Assembly: GCF_900105385.1 (NCBI RefSeq)
Contig: NZ_LT629772.1
Span: 3,906,001 to 3,970,000 of the forward strand
Direction of reading: 5' to 3'
Source: Microlunatus soli
GTDB taxonomy: Bacteria; Actinomycetota; Actinomycetes; Propionibacteriales; Propionibacteriaceae
Length of the DNA: 64,000 bases
Made by a program: the position numbers and the translations under genes
Notes under the pieces: model-generated
Seen by the model: only the letters and a program-made list of their open reading frames with translations
Database searches by the model: none
What the model was told of the DNA's origin: nothing
Shown here: positions 7,336 through 16,026 of the stretch, piece by piece
Layout: each line of letters begins with the position of its first letter
Numbering within the stretch: the stretch's first letter is position 1

Positions 7336-9546
7336 CTAGTGTGCGACCTCGTCGTAGCGGGAACGGGCGACCTCGACTCCGTCCACGAACGCTCGTCCGG
7401 TCAGTGTCCCGGTCAACAGGGCGCGGGAGAGCGCGGCGGCATCGGAGCGGCCGGTGGCCCGCTGGGCGACCATCCGGCCGGCCGTGCCGGCCGCGAAGAA
7501 CCCGCGCATCAGCACCCCTCGCGGACCCGGGTGGTAGCGCCGCAGATAGCCGGCGAAGGATGCTCCGCGCAGCCGCAGCATCTCCGCCGACGGCGCACCT
7601 GAACTGCCGGCACCGTGGGCGACGACCACGTCCTCCCGCAGTCGGCACTGCCAACCGGCGGCCCGCGCCCGCCGGCCGAACGCCATGTCCTCGGCGTAGA
7701 CGAAGAAGGTCTCGTCGAAGCCGCCGAGCTCGGCGAACAGGTCCGCGCGGACCGCCATGCAGGCCCCGGTCGTCCACCCGGGGGTCAGCGGCTCACCCAG
7801 CTGCGGTTCGGCGAACAGTCCGGCGCGGGGCAGCAGCTTGTGCAGGCCGACGGCATGGACCGCGAGCCGGCCGACGCTGGGTTCCCAGCCACCGACGCCG
7901 ATCTCGACCCGGCCGTCCGCGCCGGTCACGGTCGCGGCGTGTGACACGGCCCGCGGGTCGGCCGCCAGCCCCCGGACCAACGCCAGCAGATCAGCGGCGG
8001 TCGGCCGGGAGTCGGGATTGACGAAGATCACGTACGGCTTGATGCTGCTCGTGGCGCCCAGATTGGCGGCGCGAGCGAATCCCTGGCCACCGCCGGAAAC
8101 GTAACGCAGCCGGCGATAGCGACCCGTCAGGTCGGCGATGCCATCGGCGTTCGCCGAGTTGTCGACCACGGCGACGGCGAGATCGTCCGGCCAGCCGTCG
8201 AGCAGGGTCTGGACATGCTGCCGGCTGCGGTAGGAGACCAGCACCACCTCACAGTCGTCCAGACCGGGTTCATCAACAGCTGCGGTCGTGTTCGGCGGTC
8301 CGGCCAGCAGTCCGGCGATCGTGGTGAGGCCGGCTCGGGTGTCCATCAGGGACAGCGCCGTCCGGCGACCGTTGCCGCCGGTCGTTTCCGCGGTGTCGGG
8401 GTCGGTGAGCAGGGACACCACCGATGCGGCGAAGTCGGCCGGGTCGTCGGACACCATCAGGTCCCGACCGGGTTCCAGGAGCAGGCCGTCGGTGCCACGC
8501 GACGTACTGACCACCGGCACCCCGGTCGCCAGATACTCCACCAACTTGATGTTGACACCGGATCCGGAGACGGCCGGGTTGATCGCCGCCCCGGCCGCAT
8601 GCAGGTACACCGCCGGGTCGGCGACGTCGGCGTGCAGGTCCGCTCCCGGCGTCGTCGTGATCAACTTCCGGACGGCATCGGTGGGTCGCCGACCCACCAC
8701 CGACCAGCGGGCGGTCGGAAGCCGGCTGCGGACCTTCGGCCACACGGCATCGGCGAACCAGGTGACGGCATCGTGATTGGTCCCGACATCCAACGCACCA
8801 AGGAAAACGACCGTCGGAACGTCGCTGGTCGGACGCTTCCACGGGCGGTCGATCGGCAGGCTGTCCAAAGCGAACGGCGGCACGTAGCGGACCGGAACAC
8901 CGGCCCGCTGTGACCGCAGCGCGGCGTCGGCGGCGGAGATGTCGGCTATCCCCGACAACCATCCGGACTGCTCCAACCGCCGTTCGTCGGCATTGATCCG
9001 TTCCGCCTCGACACGTACCGCGACCGACCTCGGGAACGGCGCCGCAGCAGCCAGCGACCGATGATAGGGCCCCTCGAGATTGTGCTGCCGGAGTACGACG
9101 GGCAGCTCCAGCCCGTCGGCCAGTGCTCGGCCGATGCGGTGTGACTTGTAGGAGAAGATCACGACCGCATCGGCGTCCGGCGCGACCTCCGAGATCCGAC
9201 TCAGCAGATCATCCGGCACCGGACGGGACGCTACGACATAAGGGGTTCGGAGTTGCAGCGCCCGAAACAGCGCACGGGTCCGCGGGATCTCGATCACCGG
9301 CGCTGGTGCCACCAGTGAGCGGATCGCGGCCAGGTCGTCCTGGCGTCCGACCGCGGCAGCATCGCTGTCGGTCGGGATGACCAGCGCACTCAACAACCCC
9401 GCCCGGGACGCGGCTCGGACGAAGCCCAGATGCTCGCGCTCGCCGCCCCCTCGCGCAGGAAGGAACGGCGAGTCCGCGACGACGATCCAGTGGCCGGTCG
9501 GGAGTGAGGCGTCGGGTCCGTGGACGGGTGCCGTGCTCACGAACAT
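7336..9546 (-). CDS. Two-domain glycosyltransferase: GT4-like N-terminal, GT2-like C-terminal
   Basis: About 736 residues carry two glycosyltransferase units in one chain. The N-terminal part (approximately 1-400) has a GT-B layout ending in SGSGVNIKLVEYLATGVPVVST, the donor-binding E-rich block of GT4 proteins. The C-terminal part (approximately 430-736) is GT-A: VVLVSYRSRQ, VVDNSANADG, IFVNPDSRP, GGFDETFFVYAEDMAFGRR. Such bifunctional enzymes can add two successive sugars. Start ATG 9546 lacks a clear ribosome site; longer in-frame starts would run into the divergent acyltransferase gene, so this start is preferred but not certain. It converges with the upstream GT2 gene, leaving 17 bp. Confidence 0.75.
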   Translation of the reverse strand: MFVSTAPVHGPDASLPTGHWIVVADSPFLPARGGGEREHLGFVRAASRAGLLSALVIPTDSDAAAVGRQDDLAAIRSLVAPAPVIEIPRTRALFRALQLRTPYVVASRPVPDDLLSRISEVAPDADAVVIFSYKSHRIGRALADGLELPVVLRQHNLEGPYHRSLAAAAPFPRSVAVRVEAERINADERRLEQSGWLSGIADISAADAALRSQRAGVPVRYVPPFALDSLPIDRPWKRPTSDVPTVVFLGALDVGTNHDAVTWFADAVWPKVRSRLPTARWSVVGRRPTDAVRKLITTTPGADLHADVADPAVYLHAAGAAINPAVSGSGVNIKLVEYLATGVPVVSTSRGTDGLLLEPGRDLMVSDDPADFAASVVSLLTDPDTAETTGGNGRRTALSLMDTRAGLTTIAGLLAGPPNTTAAVDEPGLDDCEVVLVSYRSRQHVQTLLDGWPDDLAVAVVDNSANADGIADLTGRYRRLRYVSGGGQGFARAANLGATSSIKPYVIFVNPDSRPTAADLLALVRGLAADPRAVSHAATVTGADGRVEIGVGGWEPSVGRLAVHAVGLHKLLPRAGLFAEPQLGEPLTPGWTTGACMAVRADLFAELGGFDETFFVYAEDMAFGRRARAAGWQCRLREDVVVAHGAGSSGAPSAEMLRLRGASFAGYLRRYHPGPRGVLMRGFFAAGTAGRMVAQRATGRSDAAALSRALLTGTLTGRAFVDGVEVARSRYDEVAH

Positions 9547-9713
9547 TGATCGTAGCGAGGTCGGTGCGCCGTGTCCGACGATTGCCCGGATCCGTTGCCA
9601 GGAACAGAAAAGTTGTGCTGTCGGCTGCCGGGCGACCCGCGATCCGATAGATTCTCTGCAAGCCGGGCAGCCACGCGGTGGGGGTGCTGAACCGCCCGGC
9701 ACTTGGGGGAAAC

Positions 9714-10865
9714 ATGGAGCACACAGCTGTCCGAAGGCTGCCCAAATCCGCATCGCTCGACGGCCTGCGAGTCTTCGCCGTCGTGCTGACCTCGTTGGTC
9801 CACCTGTTGCCGGACAGCGTTCCCGGCGGCATCTTCGGTGTCGACGTGTTCTTCGTGTTGAGCGGATTCCTGATCACCGCACTGCTGCTGACCGAGCTGT
9901 CGGCAACCGGGCGGGTCGACTTCCGACGCTTCTACATCCGGCGGGCCAGGCGCTTGTTGCCGGCGGTGATCGCCCTGTTGGTGGTGTTCACCCTTGCGGT
10001 GCTCGTGACCGGTCCGGACCGGCGCGACATCGTCGTTGCCGTCGTGGTCGATATCGCCGTGCTCAGCTACACCTTCAACTGGACCGACGTCTTCGGCCAC
10101 TCACCGCCTTGGCAGGTCGATCACTTGTGGTCGTTGTCGGTGGAGGAGCAGTTCTACATCGTCTGGCCGCTGGTCCTGGTGCTGATGATCCGTCGGGTGT
10201 CGAGGCGAACGGCGGTGCTCGTCACCCTGGCGGCGATGCTGGGCTCGACCGTGGCGCAGACAGTTGTCTTCCACCGCACCGGGTCGGTGCCCTGGGCCTA
10301 TCTGACCAGCCCGCTGCACGCCCAGGGAATTCTGCTCGGCTGCTTGTTGGCGATGCTGTTCTGCTGGCGGCTCGCCGATCCGGTGCTGCACTGGCTGTCC
10401 CGGCACAGTTGGCCGGCCGTGCTCGGTCTGGTGCTGATCGTCGCGCTGAGTCTGTCGACCGGCATCGAGGATCGGTTCACCTATTCCGGTGGCATGTTCG
10501 CCGTCGTCGTGGCCGCCGGGATCGTGATTGCCACTCTTGCTGCTCAAGAGGCTGATCTTGGTGACGGCAGACTGCATCGGCTGTTCGGGCTGCCGCTGCT
10601 GGCTGCGCTGGGACGGCGGACCTACTCGATCTATCTGTGGCAGAACTTCCTGGCCTGGGTGCTGACACCGCTACGGGAAGGGCCCTGGTGGATCCCGGCC
10701 AACGTGGTCGCCACCCTGGTTGCCGCCGAGCTTTCCTACCGGTTCGTCGAGCAACGGTTCATGGCGCGTCGCCAGGTCGTGCCCCGACACGCACTCACCG
10801 AGGATCTGGTCGAGCAGCGCCGCCTCACCGCCGTGATCCCGGAAGCCGAGAAGCGCCGATCATGA
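9714..10865 (+). CDS. Acyltransferase 3 family membrane protein (OafA/YrhL-like)
   Basis: This 383-residue protein starts with the family signature SLDGLRVFAVVLT, followed by FGVDVFFVLSGFLIT and RRFYIRRARRLLPA; together these carry the conserved Arg-rich and FFVLSGF blocks of acyltransferase 3. About ten membrane helices follow, including a WSLSVEEQFYIVWP segment. These enzymes move acyl groups to exported glycans across the membrane. No C-terminal SGNH domain is present. GGGGGA at 9705-9710 lies three bases before ATG 9714. Its 3' end overlaps the convergent MFS gene by 41 bp. Confidence 0.85.
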   Translation: MEHTAVRRLPKSASLDGLRVFAVVLTSLVHLLPDSVPGGIFGVDVFFVLSGFLITALLLTELSATGRVDFRRFYIRRARRLLPAVIALLVVFTLAVLVTGPDRRDIVVAVVVDIAVLSYTFNWTDVFGHSPPWQVDHLWSLSVEEQFYIVWPLVLVLMIRRVSRRTAVLVTLAAMLGSTVAQTVVFHRTGSVPWAYLTSPLHAQGILLGCLLAMLFCWRLADPVLHWLSRHSWPAVLGLVLIVALSLSTGIEDRFTYSGGMFAVVVAAGIVIATLAAQEADLGDGRLHRLFGLPLLAALGRRTYSIYLWQNFLAWVLTPLREGPWWIPANVVATLVAAELSYRFVEQRFMARRQVVPRHALTEDLVEQRRLTAVIPEAEKRRS

Positions 10866-12219
10866 TCACGACCGCCAATGCGGCGAACAGTCCGTATTGG
10901 ATCGTGCCGGCCTGATCGGGCAGCTGGGACTGTGCGACGCCCAGGGCCGTTACGCTGAAGGCTGCCGCGAGTTGGACCGACATGAAGACGCCGGTTGTGG
11001 CATGAGCACTCGATTCAGCGGGGACCGTCCGGTAGACGCTGGACACCGTCGGTGCTGCCACCGACCCCAGGCCCAGTCCGACCATGATCAACAACAGCAG
11101 CAGGGCCGGCAGCGGCAGCGTCTCGCCGAGGGCCGCGATCACCGCCGTCGACGGCAGCAGCAGTGCCGCGCCCACGGTGACCAGCCGGGCCGGCCCGAAC
11201 CGATCGCTGAGTCGTCCGGCATTCGGCATCGCGATGATCAGGCCGACCCCGACGGACACGTACAACAGCAGCACTGTCACCCCGTGCAGGCCGCGATGCT
11301 CGGCGTACAGTGGCAACCCGATCATCTGGGAGTAGTTCAGGATGCCGACCAGGGCCATGATCAGCAGTGCCGCACCGAATCCCCGGAAGCGGATCAGCCG
11401 GAGGTCGAGCGGTGGACTGCTGGCGGGATCGGCCCGTACCGTCCGGATGCCGTAGCCGATCAACAGGACCAGGGCTATCAGTACCAGTCCGATGATCACC
11501 GCGGGCGTCGTCCTGACCCCGGTCTGGCTGATCGCGAAGAGCAACGCGCTGAAGCCGACCGTCAGCAGTGCCAACCCGATGAAGTCGGTCCGGACCGTGG
11601 CGTCCTGCCCGGCGGTCCGGCGGGGTAGCCGTCGCCAGCACAGTGCCAGCACGATCAGGCCGAGCGGCACGTTGATGGCGAAGATCGCCCGCCAGTGGCC
11701 GCTCGCGGCGAGAGCGCCGCCGACGAGCGGACCGAGGATCGGCGCGACGTTGATCACCAGGGAGAACCGGCCCAGGGTCCGCCCGATCCGATCCGGCGCG
11801 GCGAGCCGTCGGGTCAGCGTCATGGCGGTCGGCTCGACCATGCCGCCGCCGATGCCCTGGACGACTCGGGCGATGATCAACATCGTCGCCGAGGTGGACA
11901 GCGCGGCTGCCAGCGAGCCCGCGATGAAGATGATCATGCCGCCCAGGAAGAGCCGCCGCGCTCCGAACCGGGTCGTCGCGAAGGCCAGAGTGGGCAGCAC
12001 CGCCGCGGTTGCGAGCAGGTAGCCGACGGTGGTCCAGGCAATCGTCGACAGTCCGACGTCGAATTCGGTGGCCAGCGTTCCGAGAGCAGTGCCGACCACG
12101 GTGGCATCCAGCACCGTGGTCAGGGCGGCGAGGGCGAGAGCGATCCGAACGACGCCGAGGCCGTCACCATCCCGGCTGCCGATGCCTGTACGCGCTGGTC
12201 CAGCTGAGTGAACTGACAC
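10825..12219 (-). CDS. MFS drug exporter (EmrB/QacA, DHA2-type)
   Basis: The 464 residues contain about 14 hydrophobic segments, matching the DHA2 subfamily. Motifs seen: LDATVVGTALGTLATEF in helix 1 (motif D1), TTRFGARRLFLGG (motif A), RVVQGIGGGMVEPT, and PILGPLVGGAL (motif C of antiporters). It probably exports a toxic compound by proton antiport. Start: on the minus strand, TTGACT (12256-12251) and TAGTTT (12232-12227) are 18 bases apart, placing transcription start at about 12219. GTG 12219 would therefore be a leaderless start codon; TTG 12228 is the longer alternative. It is divergent from a TetR gene and overlaps a likely operator. Confidence 0.85.
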   Translation of the reverse strand: MSVHSAGPARTGIGSRDGDGLGVVRIALALAALTTVLDATVVGTALGTLATEFDVGLSTIAWTTVGYLLATAAVLPTLAFATTRFGARRLFLGGMIIFIAGSLAAALSTSATMLIIARVVQGIGGGMVEPTAMTLTRRLAAPDRIGRTLGRFSLVINVAPILGPLVGGALAASGHWRAIFAINVPLGLIVLALCWRRLPRRTAGQDATVRTDFIGLALLTVGFSALLFAISQTGVRTTPAVIIGLVLIALVLLIGYGIRTVRADPASSPPLDLRLIRFRGFGAALLIMALVGILNYSQMIGLPLYAEHRGLHGVTVLLLYVSVGVGLIIAMPNAGRLSDRFGPARLVTVGAALLLPSTAVIAALGETLPLPALLLLLIMVGLGLGSVAAPTVSSVYRTVPAESSAHATTGVFMSVQLAAAFSVTALGVAQSQLPDQAGTIQYGLFAALAVVIMIGASRLPGSRR

Positions 12220-12225
12220 GTCAGT
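12212..12225. promoter_or_regulatory. Candidate TetR operator between MFS exporter and tetR
   Basis: This is a perfect dyad, ACTGAC-AC-GTCAGT. It covers the predicted transcription start and GTG start codon of the exporter and abuts the -35 region expected for the TetR gene. Size and position fit a TetR-family operator controlling both genes. Confidence 0.6.
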
Positions 12226-12226
12226 C

Positions 12227-12256
12227 AAACTAAACTGAACCGTAAAGTAAAGTCAA
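12227..12256 (-). promoter_or_regulatory. Candidate sigma-70-type promoter of the MFS exporter
   Basis: On the minus strand TTGACT and TAGTTT are separated by 18 bases and followed about seven bases later by the GTG at 12219. This implies a leaderless transcript. The opposite strand has TAAAGT at 12243-12248, seven bases before the tetR ATG, so tetR may also be leaderless. Confidence 0.45.
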
Positions 12257-12921
12257 TGGCTAGGATGGGTTTCATGACGGCTGGGGCGCGAGCGCGGACA
12301 GACAAGCGGCGCGCGATCCTGGATGCGGCGGCGCCGATCTTCGGTGACGAGGGCTACGAGCGCGCCCGGGTCGAGGTGATCGCTGCGGCCGCGGGGGTGT
12401 CCAAGCCGACCGTCTACAGCTACTTCGGTGACAAGCTGAACCTGTTCCGGGAATCGATCGTCGACACGGTCGCTCAGCAGAGCCTGCTGCTGCGGCAGTC
12501 GGTCAGCGGCGTCGATCTCTCCGAGGCGGGCTGGCGACAGGACCTTCATCGGCTCGGCAGAGAACTGGTGGCCTGCGACCGATCGGACTGCAACGTCTTC
12601 CTCCGTCGGATGGTCGCCGCGGAGTCGCGGCGGGATCCCGAGATCCTCGAACTGATCGGCGGCCGGGTGGAGGATCAGGCAACCGAAGTGCTGGCCGGTC
12701 GACTGGCGATGCTCGGCAACGCCGGCTATCTGCGGATCGTCGATCCGATGCGTGCGGCCCGGCAGTTCTATGCGCTGGTGACCGCCGAGTTGGAGACGCT
12801 CACCGATCCGAGCGGGAGCAGGCTCGCCGATGACAGGTTGGACAGGGCGGCGAGCGCCGGCGTCGACACCTTCCTGAGGGCCTACGAGCAGCCGTCGGAG
12901 CGTCCGGCGCCGACCGACTGA
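12256..12921 (+). CDS. TetR/AcrR-family transcriptional regulator
   Basis: This 221-residue protein has an N-terminal helix-turn-helix domain (RRAILDAAAPIFGDEGYERARVEVIA, then AAAGVSKPTVYSYFGDKLNLF; residues about 15-65), the canonical TetR DNA-binding unit. The C-terminal ligand/dimer domain resembles the TetR_C_7 type (AcrR-like). Divergent arrangement with the MFS gene, 36 bp apart and around a dyad operator, argues that it represses the exporter and itself and releases DNA on binding the exported compound. ATG 12256, 12265 and 12274 are all in frame; the first fits a leaderless start from TAAAGT. Confidence 0.85.
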   Translation: MARMGFMTAGARARTDKRRAILDAAAPIFGDEGYERARVEVIAAAAGVSKPTVYSYFGDKLNLFRESIVDTVAQQSLLLRQSVSGVDLSEAGWRQDLHRLGRELVACDRSDCNVFLRRMVAAESRRDPEILELIGGRVEDQATEVLAGRLAMLGNAGYLRIVDPMRAARQFYALVTAELETLTDPSGSRLADDRLDRAASAGVDTFLRAYEQPSERPAPTD

Positions 12922-12966
12922 ATCTCGATTCGCGTTCGGGGGCCGACATTGTGTATCTTTGCGTGT

Positions 12967-12988
12967 CGGCGCGACTGATGTCGCGCCG
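12967..12988 (+). terminator. Hairpin after tetR, upstream of tRNA-Thr
   Basis: The arms CGGCGCGAC and GTCGCGCCG pair perfectly around a TGAT loop, 45 bp after the tetR stop and 20 bp before the tRNA. No T-run follows. It may end the tetR transcript or be part of the tRNA leader. Confidence 0.4.
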
Positions 12989-13008
12989 GATCCACGAGGT
13001 GTGGATAG

Positions 13009-13081
13009 GCCCCTATAGCTCAGTCGGTAGAGCGTCTCCATGGTAAGGAGAAGGTCTGCGGTTCGATTCCGCATGGGGGCT
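13009..13081 (+). tRNA. tRNA-Thr (anticodon GGT)
   Basis: This is a 73-nt cloverleaf. Acceptor arms GCCCCTA and TGGGGGC pair with one wobble, the D-loop contains AGCTCAGTCGGTAGAGC, the anticodon stem TCTCC/GGAGA encloses ATGGTAA with anticodon GGT, and the T-arm carries GTTCGATTC. CCA is not encoded. It is the first of a tRNA-Thr/tRNA-Met/rpmG block conserved in actinobacteria. Confidence 0.95.
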
Positions 13082-13096
13082 CGGCGGAGGCGCCGC

Positions 13097-13172
13097 GGCG
13101 GGATAGCTCAGACGGTAGAGCAAGCGGCTCATAATCGCTGTGTCACGGGTTCAAGTCCCGTTCCCGCTACCA
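13097..13172 (+). tRNA. tRNA-Met (elongator, anticodon CAT)
   Basis: This is a 76-nt gene with acceptor arms GGCGGGA and TCCCGCT, anticodon loop CTCATAA (CAT), T-arm ACGGG-TTCAAGT-CCCGT, and an encoded CCA end, unlike the neighbouring tRNA-Thr. The paired first acceptor base pair (G-T wobble) and lack of the three-GC initiator pattern in the anticodon stem point to the elongator form. Confidence 0.95.
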
Positions 13173-13206
13173 CTGGTGAAGATGACGACGATCGAGGTAT
13201 GGGGCT

Positions 13207-13374
13207 ATGGCCAAGGCATCTGACGTTCGGCCGAAGATCACGCTTGCCTGCACGGAGTGCAAGGAGCGCAACTACTTGACGAAGAAGAACCGGCGGAACG
13301 ACCCCGACCGGCTCGAGCTCAACAAGTTCTGCCCGCGCTGCCACAAGCACACCGCGCACCGCGAGACCCGCTGA
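13207..13374 (+). CDS. rpmG: 50S ribosomal protein L33 (zinc-binding form)
   Basis: The 55 residues start [18 protein letters not shown]. Two CxxC pairs (CTEC near residue 15, CPRC near residue 43) mark the zinc-containing L33 form. The pattern [21 protein letters not shown] is typical of L33, a small protein near the E site of the large subunit. It lies 34 bp after tRNA-Met, the usual actinobacterial position next to the MaoC and murB genes. Confidence 0.95.
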   Translation: MAKASDVRPKITLACTECKERNYLTKKNRRNDPDRLELNKFCPRCHKHTAHRETR

Positions 13375-13415
13375 ACGCCACCGACGAACACCCGACCGGC
13401 ATCCGCGACGAGCGG

Positions 13416-14099
13416 GTGCCGGTCGTTTTGCTTGCCCACGGCAGTCGGCACCCGCACGGCGTCGCGTCGATCGACACCCTGGCCGCGGCCGTTGCCGAGC
13501 GGACCGGACTCGACGTCCGGACCGCCTACCTCGATCTCAACCAACCCGACCTGGCCGCCGCCGCGGCCGGGCTGGCCGCCGACGGTCGACGATCGGCGGT
13601 CATCGTTCCGCTGCTCTTCACCCCGGCCTTCCATGCCCGCACCGACGCCCCGGCGACGATCGCCGCTGCCGCGACGAGTTCCGGCATCGAGCTGATCACC
13701 GCCGACATCATCGGCACCTCCGACGCCCTGCTCGATCTGCTGCAGACGGCGGCCGCCGCGGCGGCCGTACCCGATCACGGTCCGGTCCTGCTGACCTCGG
13801 TCGGCTCGTCGCGACCCGAGGCCAATGCCGCCGTCGCCGATCTGGCCGAGCGGCTGGCCGCGGTTCGAGGTGCCCCGGTCCGAGCGGCCTTCGCGACCTG
13901 CGCGCCGCGCGCGGTCGACGCCGTCGCCGACGATCCCGACCTGGCCGGTGTGCTGGCCCTGTTCGTCGGGCGCGGTCTGCTCCTGGACTCGATCGCTGCC
14001 GCCGCTTCCGACCGCGGCATCCCGATCTCCGCCCCGCTGGAGGATGCGTTGGTCCCGCTCGTCGTCGAACGCTATGCCGCCGCCGTCCGTACTCCCTGA
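13416..14099 (+). CDS. Sirohydrochlorin chelatase-like (CbiX/SirB family) protein
   Basis: About 227 residues form two similar halves. The first opens with VPVVLLAHGSRHPHG, containing the metal-binding His of CbiX chelatases, and continues with AYLDLNQPDLAAAAAGL and VIVPLLFTPAFHARTD with a second conserved His. The second half begins PVLLTSVGSSRPEAN. These proteins insert cobalt or iron into tetrapyrroles. No cobalamin or siroheme genes are nearby, so substrate and metal are open. GTG 13416 was chosen because it sits directly before the fold; the frame is open upstream over rpmG, so the start is uncertain. Confidence 0.7.
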   Translation: MPVVLLAHGSRHPHGVASIDTLAAAVAERTGLDVRTAYLDLNQPDLAAAAAGLAADGRRSAVIVPLLFTPAFHARTDAPATIAAAATSSGIELITADIIGTSDALLDLLQTAAAAAAVPDHGPVLLTSVGSSRPEANAAVADLAERLAAVRGAPVRAAFATCAPRAVDAVADDPDLAGVLALFVGRGLLLDSIAAAASDRGIPISAPLEDALVPLVVERYAAAVRTP

Positions 14100-14123
14100 G
14101 CCTGTCCTTCGACAAGCCCAGGA
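14094..14123. repeat. Copy of the dispersed TGTCGAAGG repeat, rearranged
   Basis: The sequence after the chelatase stop joins CCTGAGCCTGT to CCTTCGACAAGCCCAGGA. These are the forward and inverted forms of the dispersed repeat seen at 42631, 44019, 44083, 56661, 56693 and 56753. The first half contains the chelatase stop codon. Confidence 0.5.
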
Positions 14124-14144
14124 GCCTTGCATAGAGTTCTGGCT

Positions 14145-14579
14145 GTGATCGACGAGAGCCATGCGGGACGTAGCTACCCGCCCACCGACCCGTACCAGGT
14201 GACGGCGGGCAAGATCGCCGAATTCGCTGCCGCGATCGGCGACACCGACCCGGCCTACACCGGGACCGGTGCGCAGGGCTCGGGCCCGATCGCTCCTCCC
14301 ACCTTCGCCGCTGTGATCGCCGGCCGTGCCTGGGATGCGTTGTGGGCCGATCAGGAACTCGAGCTGGAGTTGCGGCGGATCGTGCACGGCGATCAGCGGA
14401 TCAGCTACCGACGACCGCTGCGGGCCGGTGACACGGTGACCGCGACCCTGACCATCGACAAGGTCCGGGCCCGCGGGTCGGTCGACATGATCAACTCCCA
14501 CGTCGTGTTGGCGACCGTGGAGGGCGACGAGGTGTGTACGGCGTCGTCGACCTTCCTGCACAACCGTGGGGAGGCGTGA
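14145..14579 (+). CDS. MaoC-like dehydratase, N-terminal-type subunit (HadA-like)
   Basis: This roughly 144-residue hot-dog protein has GRSYPPTDPYQVTAGKIAEFAAAIGDTDP and the APPTFAAVIA segment, resembling the MaoC_dehydrat_N group that lacks the catalytic Asp-His pair. With the adjacent catalytic MaoC protein it probably forms a heterodimeric (3R)-hydroxyacyl dehydratase, as HadA and HadB do in mycobacteria next to rpmG and secE. GTG 14145 is preferred over TTG 14127 because the family begins close to this point. TGATG overlap with the next gene gives coupling. Confidence 0.75.
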   Translation: MIDESHAGRSYPPTDPYQVTAGKIAEFAAAIGDTDPAYTGTGAQGSGPIAPPTFAAVIAGRAWDALWADQELELELRRIVHGDQRISYRRPLRAGDTVTATLTIDKVRARGSVDMINSHVVLATVEGDEVCTASSTFLHNRGEA

Positions 14580-14986
14580 TGACCGCACCGAGCGTCGGCG
14601 ACGAGCTGCCGATCTTCAGCACCCGGGTGACCCGCGAGACGCTGGTCCGCTACGCCGGGGCCTCCGGTGACTTCAACCCGATCCACTACTCGCCCTACCA
14701 GGCCGAACGGCTCGGTCTGCCCGGCGTGATCGCCCACGGGATGCTGACGATGGCGATCGCACTGCGGGCCGTCACCGCGTGGGCCGAGGATCCGTCCCGG
14801 GTGATCGGCTGCTTCACCCGCTTCACCAAACCCGTACTGGTTCCCGATGACGACGACGGCGCCGAGCTGACGGTTGCCGGCAAGGTCACCAAGATCACCG
14901 ACGACGTGGCCACCGTGCAACTGGACGTCCGGTGCGGCGAGGAGAAGGTGCTCGGGATGGCGACCGCAGAAGTGCGGTTCTCGTGA
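14579..14986 (+). CDS. MaoC-family (3R)-hydroxyacyl dehydratase, catalytic subunit (HadB-like)
   Basis: This 135-residue hot-dog-fold protein carries the catalytic hydratase-2 motif: YAGASGDFNPIHYSPYQA with the Asp-x-x-x-x-His pair, followed by GLPGVIAHGMLTM. It would hydrate or dehydrate acyl-thioesters in fatty-acid or related metabolism, paired with the HadA-like protein encoded just upstream. The start ATG shares a base with the preceding TGA, and the last bases overlap the murB GTG. The pairing and position match the rpmG-hadAB neighbourhood known in actinobacteria. Confidence 0.8.
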   Translation: MTAPSVGDELPIFSTRVTRETLVRYAGASGDFNPIHYSPYQAERLGLPGVIAHGMLTMAIALRAVTAWAEDPSRVIGCFTRFTKPVLVPDDDDGAELTVAGKVTKITDDVATVQLDVRCGEEKVLGMATAEVRFS

Positions 14987-16026
14987 GCGCGGCAGTGCTG
15001 GCGGATGCCGCGCTGGCCGACCACACCACCTTCCGGGTCGGCGGCCCGGCCGACAAGTTGATCACCGTCGACGACGAGGCCGAGCTGATCGAGGCGGTCC
15101 GCAGCTGCGATGCCGCCGGCGAGCCGGTGTTGATCATCGGCGGTGGTTCCAACCTGCTGATCTCCGACGACGGGTTCGCCGGGACCGCGGTCAAGATCAA
15201 CACCCGTGGCCGGGACGCCGACGTCAGCAGCTGCTCCGGTGCGGTGCTGACGCTCGCCGCCGGTGAACCGTGGGACGACCTGGTCGCCGAGTGCGTCCAG
15301 CAGGGCTGGTCCGGGCTGGAGCCACTGTCCGGCATCCCGGGCCTGGTCGGCGCGACGCCGATCCAGAACGTCGGTGCCTACGGCGCCGAGATCAGCCAGA
15401 CACTGGCCAGCGTCCGGACCTGGGACCGCGAGCGCGGCGAACCGAAGACCTTCGCCGTCGCCGATTGCGGCTTCGGCTACCGGTGGTCCCGGTTCAAGGC
15501 CGAGCCGGGCCGGTACCTGATCTTGTCGGTCACCCTGCAGCTGCCGTTGGCCGATCTGTCCGCACCGATCCGCTACGCCCAGTTGGCCGACACCCTCGGG
15601 GTCGAGGTCGGCACCCGGGTGCCGGCAGCCACCGTACGGGACGCGGTGCTGGCACTGCGTCGCAGCAAGGGCATGGTGCTGGACGCCGATGATCATGACA
15701 CCTGGAGTGCCGGGTCGTTCTTCACCAACCCGATCATTTCCGCGGCCGACGCCGAACGCCTGCCGTCCGATGCGCCCCGATTCGATCAGCCGGACGGCAC
15801 CATCAAGACCAGCGCCGGTTGGCTGATCGAGCACGCCGGCTTCAGCACGGGCTACGGCTCCGGATCGGCCACGCTGTCCGGCAAACACACCCTGGCGCTG
15901 ACCAATCGCGGTGCCGCCTCGGCGGCCGACCTGATCGTCCTGGCCCGCGAGATCCGGGCCGGGGTGCTGGCGCGCTACGGCATCGCGCTGGAACCCGAGC
16001 CCAACCTGATCAACTGCGCACTGTGA
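14983..16026 (+). CDS. murB: UDP-N-acetylenolpyruvoylglucosamine reductase
   Basis: This 347-residue MurB reduces UDP-GlcNAc-enolpyruvate to UDP-MurNAc using NADPH and FAD in peptidoglycan synthesis. Seen: N-terminal TTFRVGGPA, the FAD-binding [12 protein letters not shown] (about residues 47-58), [18 protein letters not shown], the catalytic Ser region [12 protein letters not shown], and the final EPEPNLI motif with the conserved Glu. A type-specific YRWSRFK block is present. GTG 14983 overlaps the preceding TGA; the gene is coupled to both neighbours by four-base overlaps. Confidence 0.95.
   Translation: MSAAVLADAALADHTTFRVGGPADKLITVDDEAELIEAVRSCDAAGEPVLIIGGGSNLLISDDGFAGTAVKINTRGRDADVSSCSGAVLTLAAGEPWDDLVAECVQQGWSGLEPLSGIPGLVGATPIQNVGAYGAEISQTLASVRTWDRERGEPKTFAVADCGFGYRWSRFKAEPGRYLILSVTLQLPLADLSAPIRYAQLADTLGVEVGTRVPAATVRDAVLALRRSKGMVLDADDHDTWSAGSFFTNPIISAADAERLPSDAPRFDQPDGTIKTSAGWLIEHAGFSTGYGSGSATLSGKHTLALTNRGAASAADLIVLAREIRAGVLARYGIALEPEPNLINCAL

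Noticed and set aside
13257-13416. Chelatase-like protein starting inside rpmG
   Set aside because: The N-terminal 50 residues would be an out-of-frame reading of L33; GTG 13416 sits right at the start of the fold.
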